This document shows, one piece after another, positions 1-6,790 of a stretch of 25,555 nt of DNA (position 1 is its first letter; each line of letters opens with the position of its first letter). A program made the translations under genes and the position numbers. This stretch comes from Thermodesulfovibrionales bacterium (GTDB lineage: Bacteria > Nitrospirota > Thermodesulfovibrionia > Thermodesulfovibrionales > Dissulfurispiraceae), in the NCBI GenBank assembly GCA_021129835.1, contig JAJOKM010000148.1, positions 1 through 25,555 of the forward strand, given 5' to 3'. Under the pieces are notes generated by a model. That model did no database searches, was not told where the DNA came from, and saw only the letters and a program-made list of their open reading frames with translations.

Positions 1-26
1 TTTCAGCGCACAAAAGGGCATAAAAA

Positions 27-91
27 TGTCATTGCGAGCCCGAAGGGCGTGGCAATCCCGCCCAGATTGCTTCACTTCGTTCGCAATGACA
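27..91. repeat. 65-bp palindromic interspersed repeat, copy A
   Basis: The element begins TGTCATTGCGA and ends TCGCAATGACA, an 11-bp perfect terminal inverted repeat. An identical 65-bp copy lies at 9351-9415, and similarity continues about 25 bp further downstream in both. The sequence before it (1-20) matches, in reverse, 6537-6557, where only half of the element is left. Elements of this kind (GTCATTGCGAG...GCAATGAC) are common REP-like repeats in many bacteria; they have no coding capacity. It lies about 90 bp upstream of the DUF362 gene. Confidence 0.85.
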
Positions 92-181
92 AACGAAGAG
101 CAATAACAAAAAAGTATTTTCATAAGGAATAGAAATCATATAGAGATTCGCTGCGATCTAATTTCTTCATCGGAGGCGACG

Positions 182-1294
182 ATAACAAAGAGCACGGTTT
201 ACTTCATTGGGCCTCGGACAGGCACAGATCGGAACATCTTCGCAAAGCTGGGAAAGCTCCTGGATCAGGCAGGATTTGTTAATTTCATTCAGCAGAACGA
301 TTTGGTGGCCATTAAGTTACACTTTGGGGAAATGGGAACCACCGCTTATATCCATCCAAGCTATGTGGCCTTCATAGTGGGGCAGGTCAAGAGTAGAAAG
401 GGGCTCCCTTTTCTTACCGATACTAATGTAATCTACCGGAGTGCACGAGGCAATTCCGTTGACCATCTGCATACTGCTTTTGCCCATGGCTTTTCGCCCT
501 TGGTCACTGGTGCACCGGTGATTATATCGGGTGGGCTGAAGGGGCAGACCTCCACCGAGGTCAAGATAGGTGGAAAACACTTTCAGACGGTGAAACTCGC
601 CTCCGAGATCGATGATGTTGATAAATTAATCTGTCTTACCCATTTTACCGGCCATTTGGCGACCGGTATTGGTGGAGCGATCAAGAACCTGGGCATGGGG
701 CTATCTACCAAAGCAGGCAAATTGGCGATGCACTCCACTGTCATTCCGATCATGAATCATAAGAAATGCACCGGGTGTAAAACCTGCATGGAACACTGTC
801 CGGCGGACGCCATCGGGATGAAGGAAAAGATTGCCGTTATTGATGCAGTTCTCTGTATTGGATGTGCCGAGTGCATCGCTGTCTGTCCCACCGGAGCGGT
901 TGATATCCAGTGGAATGAATCGTCCCAGAATCTTCAGGAGAAGATTTGCGAGTATGCCTACGGAGTAGTGAAGAGGAAACAGCCGATACTTTTTCTTGCT
1001 TTCCTGATGAACATCACTCCGGGATGCGACTGCATGGGTTTCTCGGATTCCCATATAGTGCCTGATATCGGGGTCATGGCCTCTCACGACCCGGTGGCTA
1101 TTGACCAGGCATCAGTGGATCTCGTAAACAAACAGCAAGGACTTCCCGGGACTAAGCTCAAGAATAACCTTAAGCAGGGGGAGGATAAGCTCCGGGCGAT
1201 TTATCCCACCATTGACTGGACGGTGCAACTGCGATATGGGGAAGAGATAGGTCTGGGCTCGCGGGATTATGATCTCGTATTTGTTGACTCCTAG
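182..1294 (+). CDS. DUF362 protein with two 4Fe-4S ferredoxin clusters
   Basis: About 370 residues. The N-terminal two thirds matches the DUF362 family (VAIKLHFGE, then NLGMG, then DPVAIDQASVDL near the end). Two ferredoxin motifs sit in the middle: CTGCKTC...C at about 196-206 and CIGCAEC...C at about 225-235 when counted from the start chosen here, so two 4Fe-4S clusters are expected. The precise electron-transfer role is not known for the family; it is usually cytoplasmic. The first standard initiator in frame is TTG at 302, but family-like sequence (TVYFIGPRTGTDRN...FAKLGKLLDQAG) continues in frame upstream to codon 182, which is ATA. A good ribosome-binding site, GGAGG at 172-176, lies 5 nt before it, where a start is expected. 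I therefore place the start at ATA 182 rather than TTG 302, which has no ribosome-binding site and would remove the first strand. The gene is monocistronic and convergent with the protease gene. Confidence 0.85.
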   Translation: MTKSTVYFIGPRTGTDRNIFAKLGKLLDQAGFVNFIQQNDLVAIKLHFGEMGTTAYIHPSYVAFIVGQVKSRKGLPFLTDTNVIYRSARGNSVDHLHTAFAHGFSPLVTGAPVIISGGLKGQTSTEVKIGGKHFQTVKLASEIDDVDKLICLTHFTGHLATGIGGAIKNLGMGLSTKAGKLAMHSTVIPIMNHKKCTGCKTCMEHCPADAIGMKEKIAVIDAVLCIGCAECIAVCPTGAVDIQWNESSQNLQEKICEYAYGVVKRKQPILFLAFLMNITPGCDCMGFSDSHIVPDIGVMASHDPVAIDQASVDLVNKQQGLPGTKLKNNLKQGEDKLRAIYPTIDWTVQLRYGEEIGLGSRDYDLVFVDS

Positions 1295-1318
1295 AGATGC
1301 CGTGTATGATGAGCATGT

Positions 1319-1337
1319 GCCCACTTGAAATGGGAAA
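1319..1337. repeat. 19-bp repeat in the convergent gap
   Basis: The word GCCCACTTGAAATGGGAAA occurs here and, in the opposite orientation, at 6454-6472. It contains CCCA...TGGG and can form a small hairpin. It lies in the 79-bp gap between the convergent DUF362 and protease genes, so it could help end transcription, but there is no clear T-run. Confidence 0.55.
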
Positions 1338-1373
1338 AAGCCTTACAATTTTGAATCTCTAAGTACTTGAGCA

Positions 1374-2618
1374 TTAAAATAGATCTTTAAAATCTTCTGT
1401 CCCTACGCGTCCCAGGACTGTCAGGCTCATTTTTCCTTCATTTATAAGCCGGTATGCTAAATTTCTCGCAGCCTCAATGGTTACAGCCTCGATCTCCTTT
1501 ATTATTTCCTCCTGAGAAAAATATCTTCCATGACATATCTCCTGCCGGGCTATGCTCTGCATCCTACTGCTCGTTGATTCCAGTTCAAGCACCAGATTTC
1601 CCTTCAACTGGTCTTTTGCCCTTCTCAGCTCTGTCTCCGAAATTGTCGAATAAATACCCTTCATCTCTTTAATAATAAGCTCTGTTACTATTTTTGCTTT
1701 CTTCTCCCCAGTACTTGCATACACCGCCCAACACCCCTTATCGACGTAGGATGATATAAATGAATAAATTAAATATGCATAGCCTCTCCTCTCCCTTATC
1801 TCTTGAAAAAGTCTCGAACTCATACCAGAGCCTAAAATAGTATTCAAGATGGCAATAACATATCTCTCTTTACTTGCATAAGGCAGACTCTCAACCCCAA
1901 GACAGATATGGGCTTCTGAGAGGTCCCTTGGATATACAGCGACCTCACTTTTGAAAGATACAGGTGGAGTCAACTCTGGTTCTGAACCCCGCCTGAGATC
2001 ACCCAGATAACGATTTAGCAGTCCTAAAATATGATCTGATTCGAAATTTCCTGCACATGAGACTACAGTATCGGCTGTTCCGTAATATTTTCTGACATGA
2101 CTGACTAAATCCTGCCGCGTAAATGTCTTTATTGTCTCCCTTCGCCCAAGGACAGATTGTCCAAGTCCTGTATCCCCCCAGACTGTCTTGCTGAAGAGGT
2201 CATGTATATAGTCATCGGGAGTGTCTTCAACAAGTTTTATCTCTTCTTTTATTACGCCTTTTTCTTTTTCGATCTCCTCTTCTGAAAGTGTGGAGTGCAG
2301 GAAAATATCAGAGAGCAGTTCAATGCCCCTGTCAATGTAGTCGTCAAGGACCTTCACATAAAATACTGTATTTTCCCTTGAGGTAAAGGCGTTGATCTCA
2401 CCGCCTAATGATTCTATCTCGATCGCGATATCAATGGCGCTTCGCTTTTTTGTTCCCTTGAAAAACATGTGTTCAAGAAAATGAGAGAGACCGTTTTTAT
2501 CAGGGGTCTCGCTGCGAGAACCGACTTTGACCCATATCCCCATTACAACGGACCGAAAGTTTTTTAATTGATTCATCACAACAGGGATACCATTGTCGAG
2601 ATAGCGTTTTGTGAACAT
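1374..2618 (-). CDS. M16 family zinc peptidase (processing-peptidase-like)
   Basis: 414 residues, the usual size for single-unit M16B peptidases. The inverted zinc motif HFLEH is at residues 46-50, and the downstream acidic ligand lies in VIKEEI near 122-127, so the protein is predicted to be an active metallopeptidase. The N-terminal strand (GIPVVMNQL...SVVMGIWVKVGSRSE) and the central glycine-rich SRLFQEIRERRGYAYLIYS block are typical of the family. It starts 7 nt after the pnp stop codon and has no recognisable ribosome-binding site, so translation is probably coupled to pnp. The pnp-M16 peptidase order recurs widely in bacteria. The substrate cannot be read from the sequence. The stop lies close to the convergent DUF362 gene. 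Confidence 0.93.
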   Translation of the reverse strand: MFTKRYLDNGIPVVMNQLKNFRSVVMGIWVKVGSRSETPDKNGLSHFLEHMFFKGTKKRSAIDIAIEIESLGGEINAFTSRENTVFYVKVLDDYIDRGIELLSDIFLHSTLSEEEIEKEKGVIKEEIKLVEDTPDDYIHDLFSKTVWGDTGLGQSVLGRRETIKTFTRQDLVSHVRKYYGTADTVVSCAGNFESDHILGLLNRYLGDLRRGSEPELTPPVSFKSEVAVYPRDLSEAHICLGVESLPYASKERYVIAILNTILGSGMSSRLFQEIRERRGYAYLIYSFISSYVDKGCWAVYASTGEKKAKIVTELIIKEMKGIYSTISETELRRAKDQLKGNLVLELESTSSRMQSIARQEICHGRYFSQEEIIKEIEAVTIEAARNLAYRLINEGKMSLTVLGRVGTEDFKDLF

Positions 2619-2625
2619 AATTATA

Positions 2626-4740
2626 TTATTGCGACTCTCTCATCGCCTCTTTTCTGCTAAGCTTGATTTTCCCCTGGCTGTCTATCCCGATAACCTTGAC
2701 CAGCACCTCATCTCCTACATTTAATTCGTCTGTAACCTTCTCTACCCTCCTGTCCAATATCTGTGATATGTGCAAAAGACCATCAGTGCCGGGAAAGATT
2801 TCGACAAAGGCTCCAAAATCAACTACCCTTACCACCTTACCCATATATATCTTGCCATGTTCTGCTTCAGCAACAATACCATTTATTATCGCGATTGCCT
2901 TCCTCGCAGATTCTTCATCAGGAGAAGCTATATTGATAGCTCCTTCATCATTTATATCTATCCTGGCGCCTGTCTGATCTGTTATGCCCCGTATAACCTT
3001 CCCACCAGCCCCTATGACATCTCTTACCTTCTCCTTTCTTATCTTAATTGTGTATATTCTTGGTGCATAGGGGGATAGTGTTTGCCTGTGAGAAGGCATT
3101 GCCTCTTTCATCTTATTTATTATCCAAAGTCTGCCTTCCCTTGCCTGCTCGATGGCATTTTTGAGTATTTCAGGGCTTATATCGGCTATCTTTGAATCCA
3201 TCTGAAATGCTGTGATACCGTTTTCGGTTCCGGCAACCTTAAAGTCCATGTCACCAAGATGGTCTTCGAGCCCAAGAATATCTGTGAGCACTACAACCTT
3301 TTCACCTTCTTTTATAAGTCCCATCGAAATCCCTGCAACAGGAGATGATATTGGGACGGCTGCATCCATTAATGACAAGGTTGCTCCGCAGACTGTTGCC
3401 ATGGAGGATGAACCGTTGGATTCGAGTATATCAGAGACGATCCTTATGGTATATGGAAATTCCTTCTTTGAAGGTATTACATATTTCACCGATCTCTCGG
3501 CTAACAATCCATGTCCTATTTCTCGCCTACCTGGTGAATGAAGGGACTTGACCTCCCCAACACTGAAAGGTGGAAAATTATAATGAAGCATAAATGCCTT
3601 ATATACATCGCCTTCGAGAGCATTGATTTTTTGTTCATCTCCGGCAGTGCCGAGGGTAGTAACCACAATAGCCTGTGTCTCGCCTCTGATAAAGAGTGCA
3701 GAGCCATGTGCCCTCGGGAGAATATTGGTATGGCATGATATATCTCTTATCTCATCAGGTTTCCTGCCATCCACTCTCACGCCCTTATGGAGTATCATGT
3801 CTCTTACAACCTCTTTTTCGTAATCATTAAATATATTGGCTACATCCCTTGTAATATCTTTTGCCGCATCACCAAAGAATTTCTCTCTCATGTCATTGGT
3901 ATTAAAGTGTTTTATTGCGTCGTCGAGTATTGCATCAAGGGCTTTCTGTCTCTGTTGCTTGCCAGGCATCCTTATGGCATCCATTAATCCATTAGAGACG
4001 AGAGCCCTGACATCGTTCTTGAGTTCAGGGCTTTCTGCAATAGGGGCAACAATCCTCTTTTCCCTACCCACGAGATTCCGCAACTCGTTTTGAACTGCTA
4101 TGGTCTTCTTAATCTCTCTATGGGCATAATCGATAGCCTCCAGCAGCAGAGACTCTGCAACTTCGGAACCACCCCCTTCTACCATGACTACAGCATCCTC
4201 CGTACCTGCTACCACTAAATCAAACTCCAGCTTCTCGCATTCAGAGATGTCCGGGTTTACAATTAACTTGCCATCGAGTCTTCCGACCCTAATTGCGCCA
4301 ATGGGTCCATTAAATGGTATTTCTGATATATGAATAGCAGCAGACATACCAATTATCCCAAGTATATCGGCTACGTTTTCGTTACCAAAGGACAGGACAG
4401 ACACTATTCCCTGTGTCTCGGAATAAAATCCCGACGGAAACAATGGCCTGAGAGGACGATCAATGAGACGGGATATCAAAATCTCCTTTTCAGAAAGTCT
4501 TCCCTCTCTCTTTAGAAACCCCCCTGGTATTTTTCCTGCAGAGTATGCCTTTTCTTGATAATCAATGGTTAGAGGAACGAAGTCTATCCCCTCTCTCACC
4601 TTTTTATCCACAACTACTGTGGCAAGAACAATTGTATCGCCATACTTCACTACTACGGCGCCACTTGCTTGCCTCGCCATCTGTCCTGTTTCGATAATTA
4701 ATCGTCTCTCTTTAATCTCAATTCCTACATCAGTCATCAT
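2626..4740 (-). CDS. pnp: Polyribonucleotide nucleotidyltransferase (PNPase)
   Basis: 704 residues, the normal length. Phosphorolytic 3'-5' exoribonuclease, trimeric, a component of RNA decay. Two RNase PH domains flank an alpha-helical linker; the second carries the conserved loop FPPFSVGEV...GRREIGHG and the acidic catalytic segment GLEDHLGDMDFKVAGT. A KH domain (IRKEKVRDVIGAGGKVIRGI) lies near 552-617, followed by an S1 domain (GKVVRVVDFGAFVEIFPGTDGLLHIS) to about 692. The start is one of two adjacent ATG codons just after AAGAGGGGAT, a usable ribosome-binding site. It lies downstream of rpsO on the same strand, the classic rpsO-pnp order, but 331 bp away because of an inserted repeat. The protease gene follows immediately. 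Confidence 0.98.
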   Translation of the reverse strand: MMTDVGIEIKERRLIIETGQMARQASGAVVVKYGDTIVLATVVVDKKVREGIDFVPLTIDYQEKAYSAGKIPGGFLKREGRLSEKEILISRLIDRPLRPLFPSGFYSETQGIVSVLSFGNENVADILGIIGMSAAIHISEIPFNGPIGAIRVGRLDGKLIVNPDISECEKLEFDLVVAGTEDAVVMVEGGGSEVAESLLLEAIDYAHREIKKTIAVQNELRNLVGREKRIVAPIAESPELKNDVRALVSNGLMDAIRMPGKQQRQKALDAILDDAIKHFNTNDMREKFFGDAAKDITRDVANIFNDYEKEVVRDMILHKGVRVDGRKPDEIRDISCHTNILPRAHGSALFIRGETQAIVVTTLGTAGDEQKINALEGDVYKAFMLHYNFPPFSVGEVKSLHSPGRREIGHGLLAERSVKYVIPSKKEFPYTIRIVSDILESNGSSSMATVCGATLSLMDAAVPISSPVAGISMGLIKEGEKVVVLTDILGLEDHLGDMDFKVAGTENGITAFQMDSKIADISPEILKNAIEQAREGRLWIINKMKEAMPSHRQTLSPYAPRIYTIKIRKEKVRDVIGAGGKVIRGITDQTGARIDINDEGAINIASPDEESARKAIAIINGIVAEAEHGKIYMGKVVRVVDFGAFVEIFPGTDGLLHISQILDRRVEKVTDELNVGDEVLVKVIGIDSQGKIKLSRKEAMRESQ

Positions 4741-4818
4741 ATCCCCTCTTCTTTAATTTATTTAGACATTAACCGCCTATTGCTATTGAAATAACTAAAA
4801 AAACCGAGACTCTTAAAT

Positions 4819-4960
4819 CGTCATTCCTGTGAAGCTTGTCCTATCACCCAATAGGCAGTGACCGGAAATTCAGAGTATTATGTAACCTATTGAAAATACT
4901 GAATTCCCACTGGAGCCTGCCCTCGAATTTCGTACCCGGGGATTGAAATGACAAACAATT
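4819..4960. repeat. Repeat-derived spacer between rpsO and pnp
   Basis: This stretch begins CGTCATTCCTGTGAAG and ends GGATTGAAATGACA, the termini of the CGTCATTCCCG repeat seen better preserved at 5519-5607. Inside is an imperfect hairpin (4864-4879 against 4894-4907, GGAAATTCAGAGTATT with AATACTGAATTCCC). The tail CTTTTGCAAGGGACTC after it recurs at 5682-5697 and, reversed, at 6355-6371. The remaining bases of the 331-bp gap hold no gene that I can support. Confidence 0.6.
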
Positions 4961-5071
4961 CTCTTTTCCAGGCTTTTGCAAGGGACTCAAGTGTATGAGT
5001 ATCTGCGCGTTGATGTTATTTCACACTTTTGCGCATTTATTGCTTGCTGACTTCTTCCTGGTGCTCGCCAT

Positions 5072-5374
5072 TTACCGCTTGCCTTCCAGAATTGACGTGA
5101 TTGCCTCTTTCCTGAGTCCTAACCGTTCTATAATCGTGCCATATCTGTTTCTGTCGACAATTTTCAGATAAGCGAGAAGTTTTTTTCTTTGTGAGACTAG
5201 TTTCAGGAGACCTCTCCTTGAATGATGGTCCTTTTTGTGAATCCTGAAATGATCTGTAAGATAGGTTATCCTATTGGTTAGCAACGCTATCTGAACCTCA
5301 GGCGAGCCCGTATCATTATCATGAATCTTGAAATGTTCAATAATCTCTTTTTTCTTCAGGGTATCAAACGACAT
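5072..5374 (-). CDS. rpsO: 30S ribosomal protein S15
   Basis: 100 residues from the chosen start ([12 protein letters not shown]...), slightly longer than E. coli S15 (89). S15 binds the central domain of 16S rRNA early in 30S assembly. The conserved signature is present: [16 protein letters not shown], then [12 protein letters not shown] and [12 protein letters not shown]. Three in-frame ATGs precede it; the ribosome-binding site AGAGGTGAG is placed best for the third (codon 5372-5374), so the two earlier methionines are probably not used. A good sigma-70-type promoter lies directly upstream, giving a very short leader. pnp follows downstream after a repeat. Confidence 0.96.
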   Translation of the reverse strand: MSFDTLKKKEIIEHFKIHDNDTGSPEVQIALLTNRITYLTDHFRIHKKDHHSRRGLLKLVSQRKKLLAYLKIVDRNRYGTIIERLGLRKEAITSILEGKR

Positions 5375-5388
5375 CATCTCACCTCTCA

Positions 5389-5417
5389 ATTATAACATTC
5401 TGTATGCATAATCGCAA
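5389..5417 (-). promoter_or_regulatory. Candidate sigma-70 promoter for rpsO
   Basis: On the minus strand TTGCGA (5412-5417) is followed after 17 nt by a perfect TATAAT (5389-5394). Transcription would start around 5382, only about 8 nt before the S15 start codon. A TTGACA hexamer lies further up at 5425-5430, but its spacing to TATAAT (30 nt) is too large for one promoter. Confidence 0.6.
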
Positions 5418-5518
5418 TCAAGGATGTCAATCTATTTTTTTGCATGATTATCAAGAAATAGATTAACATATAATTTTGCTATCTGTAAAGCTATTTAGGG
5501 TGAGGTTCTTGTAAAGGT

Positions 5519-5607
5519 CGTCATTCCCGCAGTTTTTTGAGCGGGAATCTAGTATTCGTTCAAATCAACGGCGTCTGGATTCCCGCTTAAAGATTGCGGG
5601 AATGACG
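5519..5607. repeat. 89-bp REP-like palindromic element
   Basis: A perfect 13-bp terminal inverted repeat (CGTCATTCCCGCA at 5519-5531 and its complement at 5595-5607) encloses a second inverted repeat, AGCGGGAATC (5540-5549) with GATTCCCGCT (5578-5587). The whole unit can fold as a two-tier hairpin. It lies in the divergent region between rpsO and the small Cys-protein gene. Similar CATTCCCGC elements are widespread in bacterial genomes. Confidence 0.85.
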
Positions 5608-5628
5608 GTATAACTAGTGAAGAAATTT

Positions 5629-5697
5629 GTCATTCCCGCAGTTTTTTTTATCGGAAATGACAAACAAGGCTATTTTTCATGCTTTTGCAAGAGGCTC
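5629..5697 (+). repeat. Decayed second copy of the REP-like element with its tail
   Basis: GTCATTCCCGCAG (5629-5641) is followed closely by CGGAAATGAC (5652-5661), so the centre of the 89-bp element has been lost. After it comes a tail, ...CTTTTGCAAGAGGCTC (5682-5697), that also follows the copy near 4960 and, in reverse, flanks the copy at 6355-6408. The tail runs to within 10 nt of the next start codon and so forms part of its leader. Confidence 0.65.
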
Positions 5698-5706
5698 GGT
5701 TAATAG

Positions 5707-5898
5707 ATGGAAAAGATTGATTGTTTTAAATGCAAGCATTTCTATATCACATGGGACAAAAATTTTCCTTATGGATGCAAGGCTATGGGATTTAAGAGCA
5801 GACACATGCCTTCATGGGAGGTTCATCAAGCCTCTGGTATGAGCTGCTTAAAATATTCAAAAAAAGAGAAAGCTACTGATTCTTTCTCGCCCTTATAA
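5707..5898 (+). CDS. Small conserved Cys-containing protein, function unknown
   Basis: 63 residues with four cysteines: C6 and C9 as a CxxC pair, then C24 and C47. The pattern CFKCKHFYITW...FPYGCKAMGFKS...SGMSC is a family I remember from anaerobic Proteobacteria and relatives; members are sometimes mis-annotated. The four cysteines could bind a metal such as zinc or an Fe-S cluster, which is inference. There is no signal peptide or membrane segment. The ribosome-binding site is weak (AGAGG about 12 nt upstream, inside a repeat tail). The nfeD-like gene starts 22 nt downstream on the same strand, so the two probably share a transcript. Confidence 0.75.
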   Translation: MEKIDCFKCKHFYITWDKNFPYGCKAMGFKSRHMPSWEVHQASGMSCLKYSKKEKATDSFSPL

Positions 5899-5920
5899 GA
5901 CAGGCAGAGACGGAGCATAG

Positions 5921-6310
5921 ATGAAAGAAAAAAAGAACCCTCACTTTCAGACCTTAATCCTACTCATCGATGAAGCCCTTATCGTTGTGGCGGTGGTTTT
6001 CGTTCTCTGGCTGGTAGGGGTTCCAATGACTCTCTGGGTCTTTATTGTTGCCGCAGGTGTTTTAGGTGGACTTTACTGGCTGCAATACAAGTTCTTATCC
6101 CCAGTCCTTAGCAGTCAGGCGACAACAGGCCAGGAGGGAATGGTTGGGCGTCACGGGGTGGCAATCACTGCTTTAAATTTCGAGGGAACTGTCCGAGTGC
6201 GTGGAGAGACATGGAATGCAGTATCCAGCAACGAAAAGATAGCGGCTGGGGAGACAGTAGAAGTAATAGATATTAAAGGACCTACCCTCTTTGTTCAGCG
6301 AAAGAAGTAG
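5921..6310 (+). CDS. NfeD-type membrane protein with C-terminal OB-fold domain
   Basis: 129 residues. Two hydrophobic segments (about 12-33 and 35-58) are followed by a soluble domain matching the NfeD C-terminal OB fold: GQEGMVGRHGVAITAL, then GTVRVRGETWNAVS and a closing GPTLFVQ strand. Short NfeD proteins normally work with stomatin/SPFH-family partners in the membrane; none is encoded nearby, and the ClpP-like protease domain of long NfeD proteins is absent. A ribosome-binding site ACGGAG lies about 7 nt before the ATG. It follows the small Cys-protein gene closely. Downstream is repeat-rich DNA with no gene until 6791. Confidence 0.88.
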   Translation: MKEKKNPHFQTLILLIDEALIVVAVVFVLWLVGVPMTLWVFIVAAGVLGGLYWLQYKFLSPVLSSQATTGQEGMVGRHGVAITALNFEGTVRVRGETWNAVSSNEKIAAGETVEVIDIKGPTLFVQRKK

Positions 6311-6354
6311 GGTGAGGGCTGGTTTGAAGTCAGTCCCTATTTTCTTTTTCCCTT

Positions 6355-6408
6355 GAGCCTCTTGCAAAAGTCTCTGTTTGTCATTCCCGAAGTTTCTATC
6401 GGGAATCC
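6355..6408 (-). repeat. Inverted, shortened copy of the CATTCCCG repeat with tail
   Basis: GAGCCTCTTGCAAAAG (6355-6370) is the reverse complement of the tail at 5682-5697. It is followed by TTGTCATTCCCGAAG and ATCGGGAATCC (to 6408), a compact hairpin form of the element. This is the third place where the tail and the hairpin occur together, which shows that they belong to one repeat family. Confidence 0.65.
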
Positions 6409-6409
6409 A

Positions 6410-6437
6410 GTAGGGGCACGGCATGCCGTGCCCCTAC
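6410..6437. repeat. 28-bp perfect palindrome
   Basis: The half-site GTAGGGGCACGGCA (6410-6423) is followed without a spacer by its exact complement (6424-6437). GTAGGGGC-type palindromes occur as interspersed repeats in many bacteria. It abuts the CATTCCCG repeat at 6408, so it appears to be inserted into or appended to that element. Confidence 0.85.
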
Positions 6438-6453
6438 GCTAAATATATGGCTC

Positions 6454-6557
6454 TTTCCCATTTCAAGTGGGCAGCACCATACTGCTTCACCCATCACTCA
6501 GCGCCTTGGGTGCTGGGCTCGCAATGACATTCCCATGCCCTTTTGTGTGCTGAAAGC
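6454..6557 (-). repeat. Patchwork of repeat fragments
   Basis: From left to right: the 19-bp word of 1319-1337 in reverse (6454-6472); AGCACC paired with GGGTGCT (6473-6478, 6508-6514); half of the 65-bp repeat in reverse (GGGCTCGCAATGACA, 6515-6529); and the flank CATGCCCTTTTGTGTGCTGAAAG (split about 6534-6556), which matches positions 1-22 in reverse. No coding sequence is supported. TATACT (6591-6596) and TATAAT (6604-6609) follow and could serve as -10 boxes for the transporter operon, but no convincing -35 box accompanies them. Confidence 0.6.
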
Positions 6558-6610
6558 AGATGTAGGTTTCATTTGTGAAGGCGTTTTCAGTATACTAAGA
6601 TAGTATAATT

Positions 6611-6758
6611 GTAACTACTCAGGTTCAAGGTTCTGGGGTTCACGGTTCACAGTTTACGGTTTACGGTTTACGTTAACTGATAACTGGCAACTGTTAACTG
6701 ATAACTGGCAACTGATAACTATCCTTTATACCGTGAACTTAACAACCTGAATAGTTAC
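6611..6758. repeat. MITE-like element with GTAACTACTCAGG termini, copy 1
   Basis: The left end GTAACTACTCAGG (6611-6623) pairs with the right end CCTGAATAGTTAC (6746-6758) at 12 of 13 positions. The interior is made of reiterated words: GGTTCACGGTTCACAG, then TTACGG repeated, then AACTGATAACTGGC repeated. A second element with the same ends but a different interior lies at 19808-19940. It sits immediately upstream of the binding-protein gene. Confidence 0.7.
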
Positions 6759-6790
6759 GTGTAAATCTGACAGGCAGAAAAAGGTAAATT

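Noticed and set aside
1..120. Possible CRISPR-like or att site at the window start
   Set aside because: There is only one palindromic unit at this locus, with no regular spacers and no cas or integrase genes.
5627..5842. Open frame of 71 codons overlapping the small Cys-protein gene in another frame
   Set aside because: It starts within a repeat and has no recognisable family, while the overlapping 5707-5898 frame has a clear conserved cysteine pattern.
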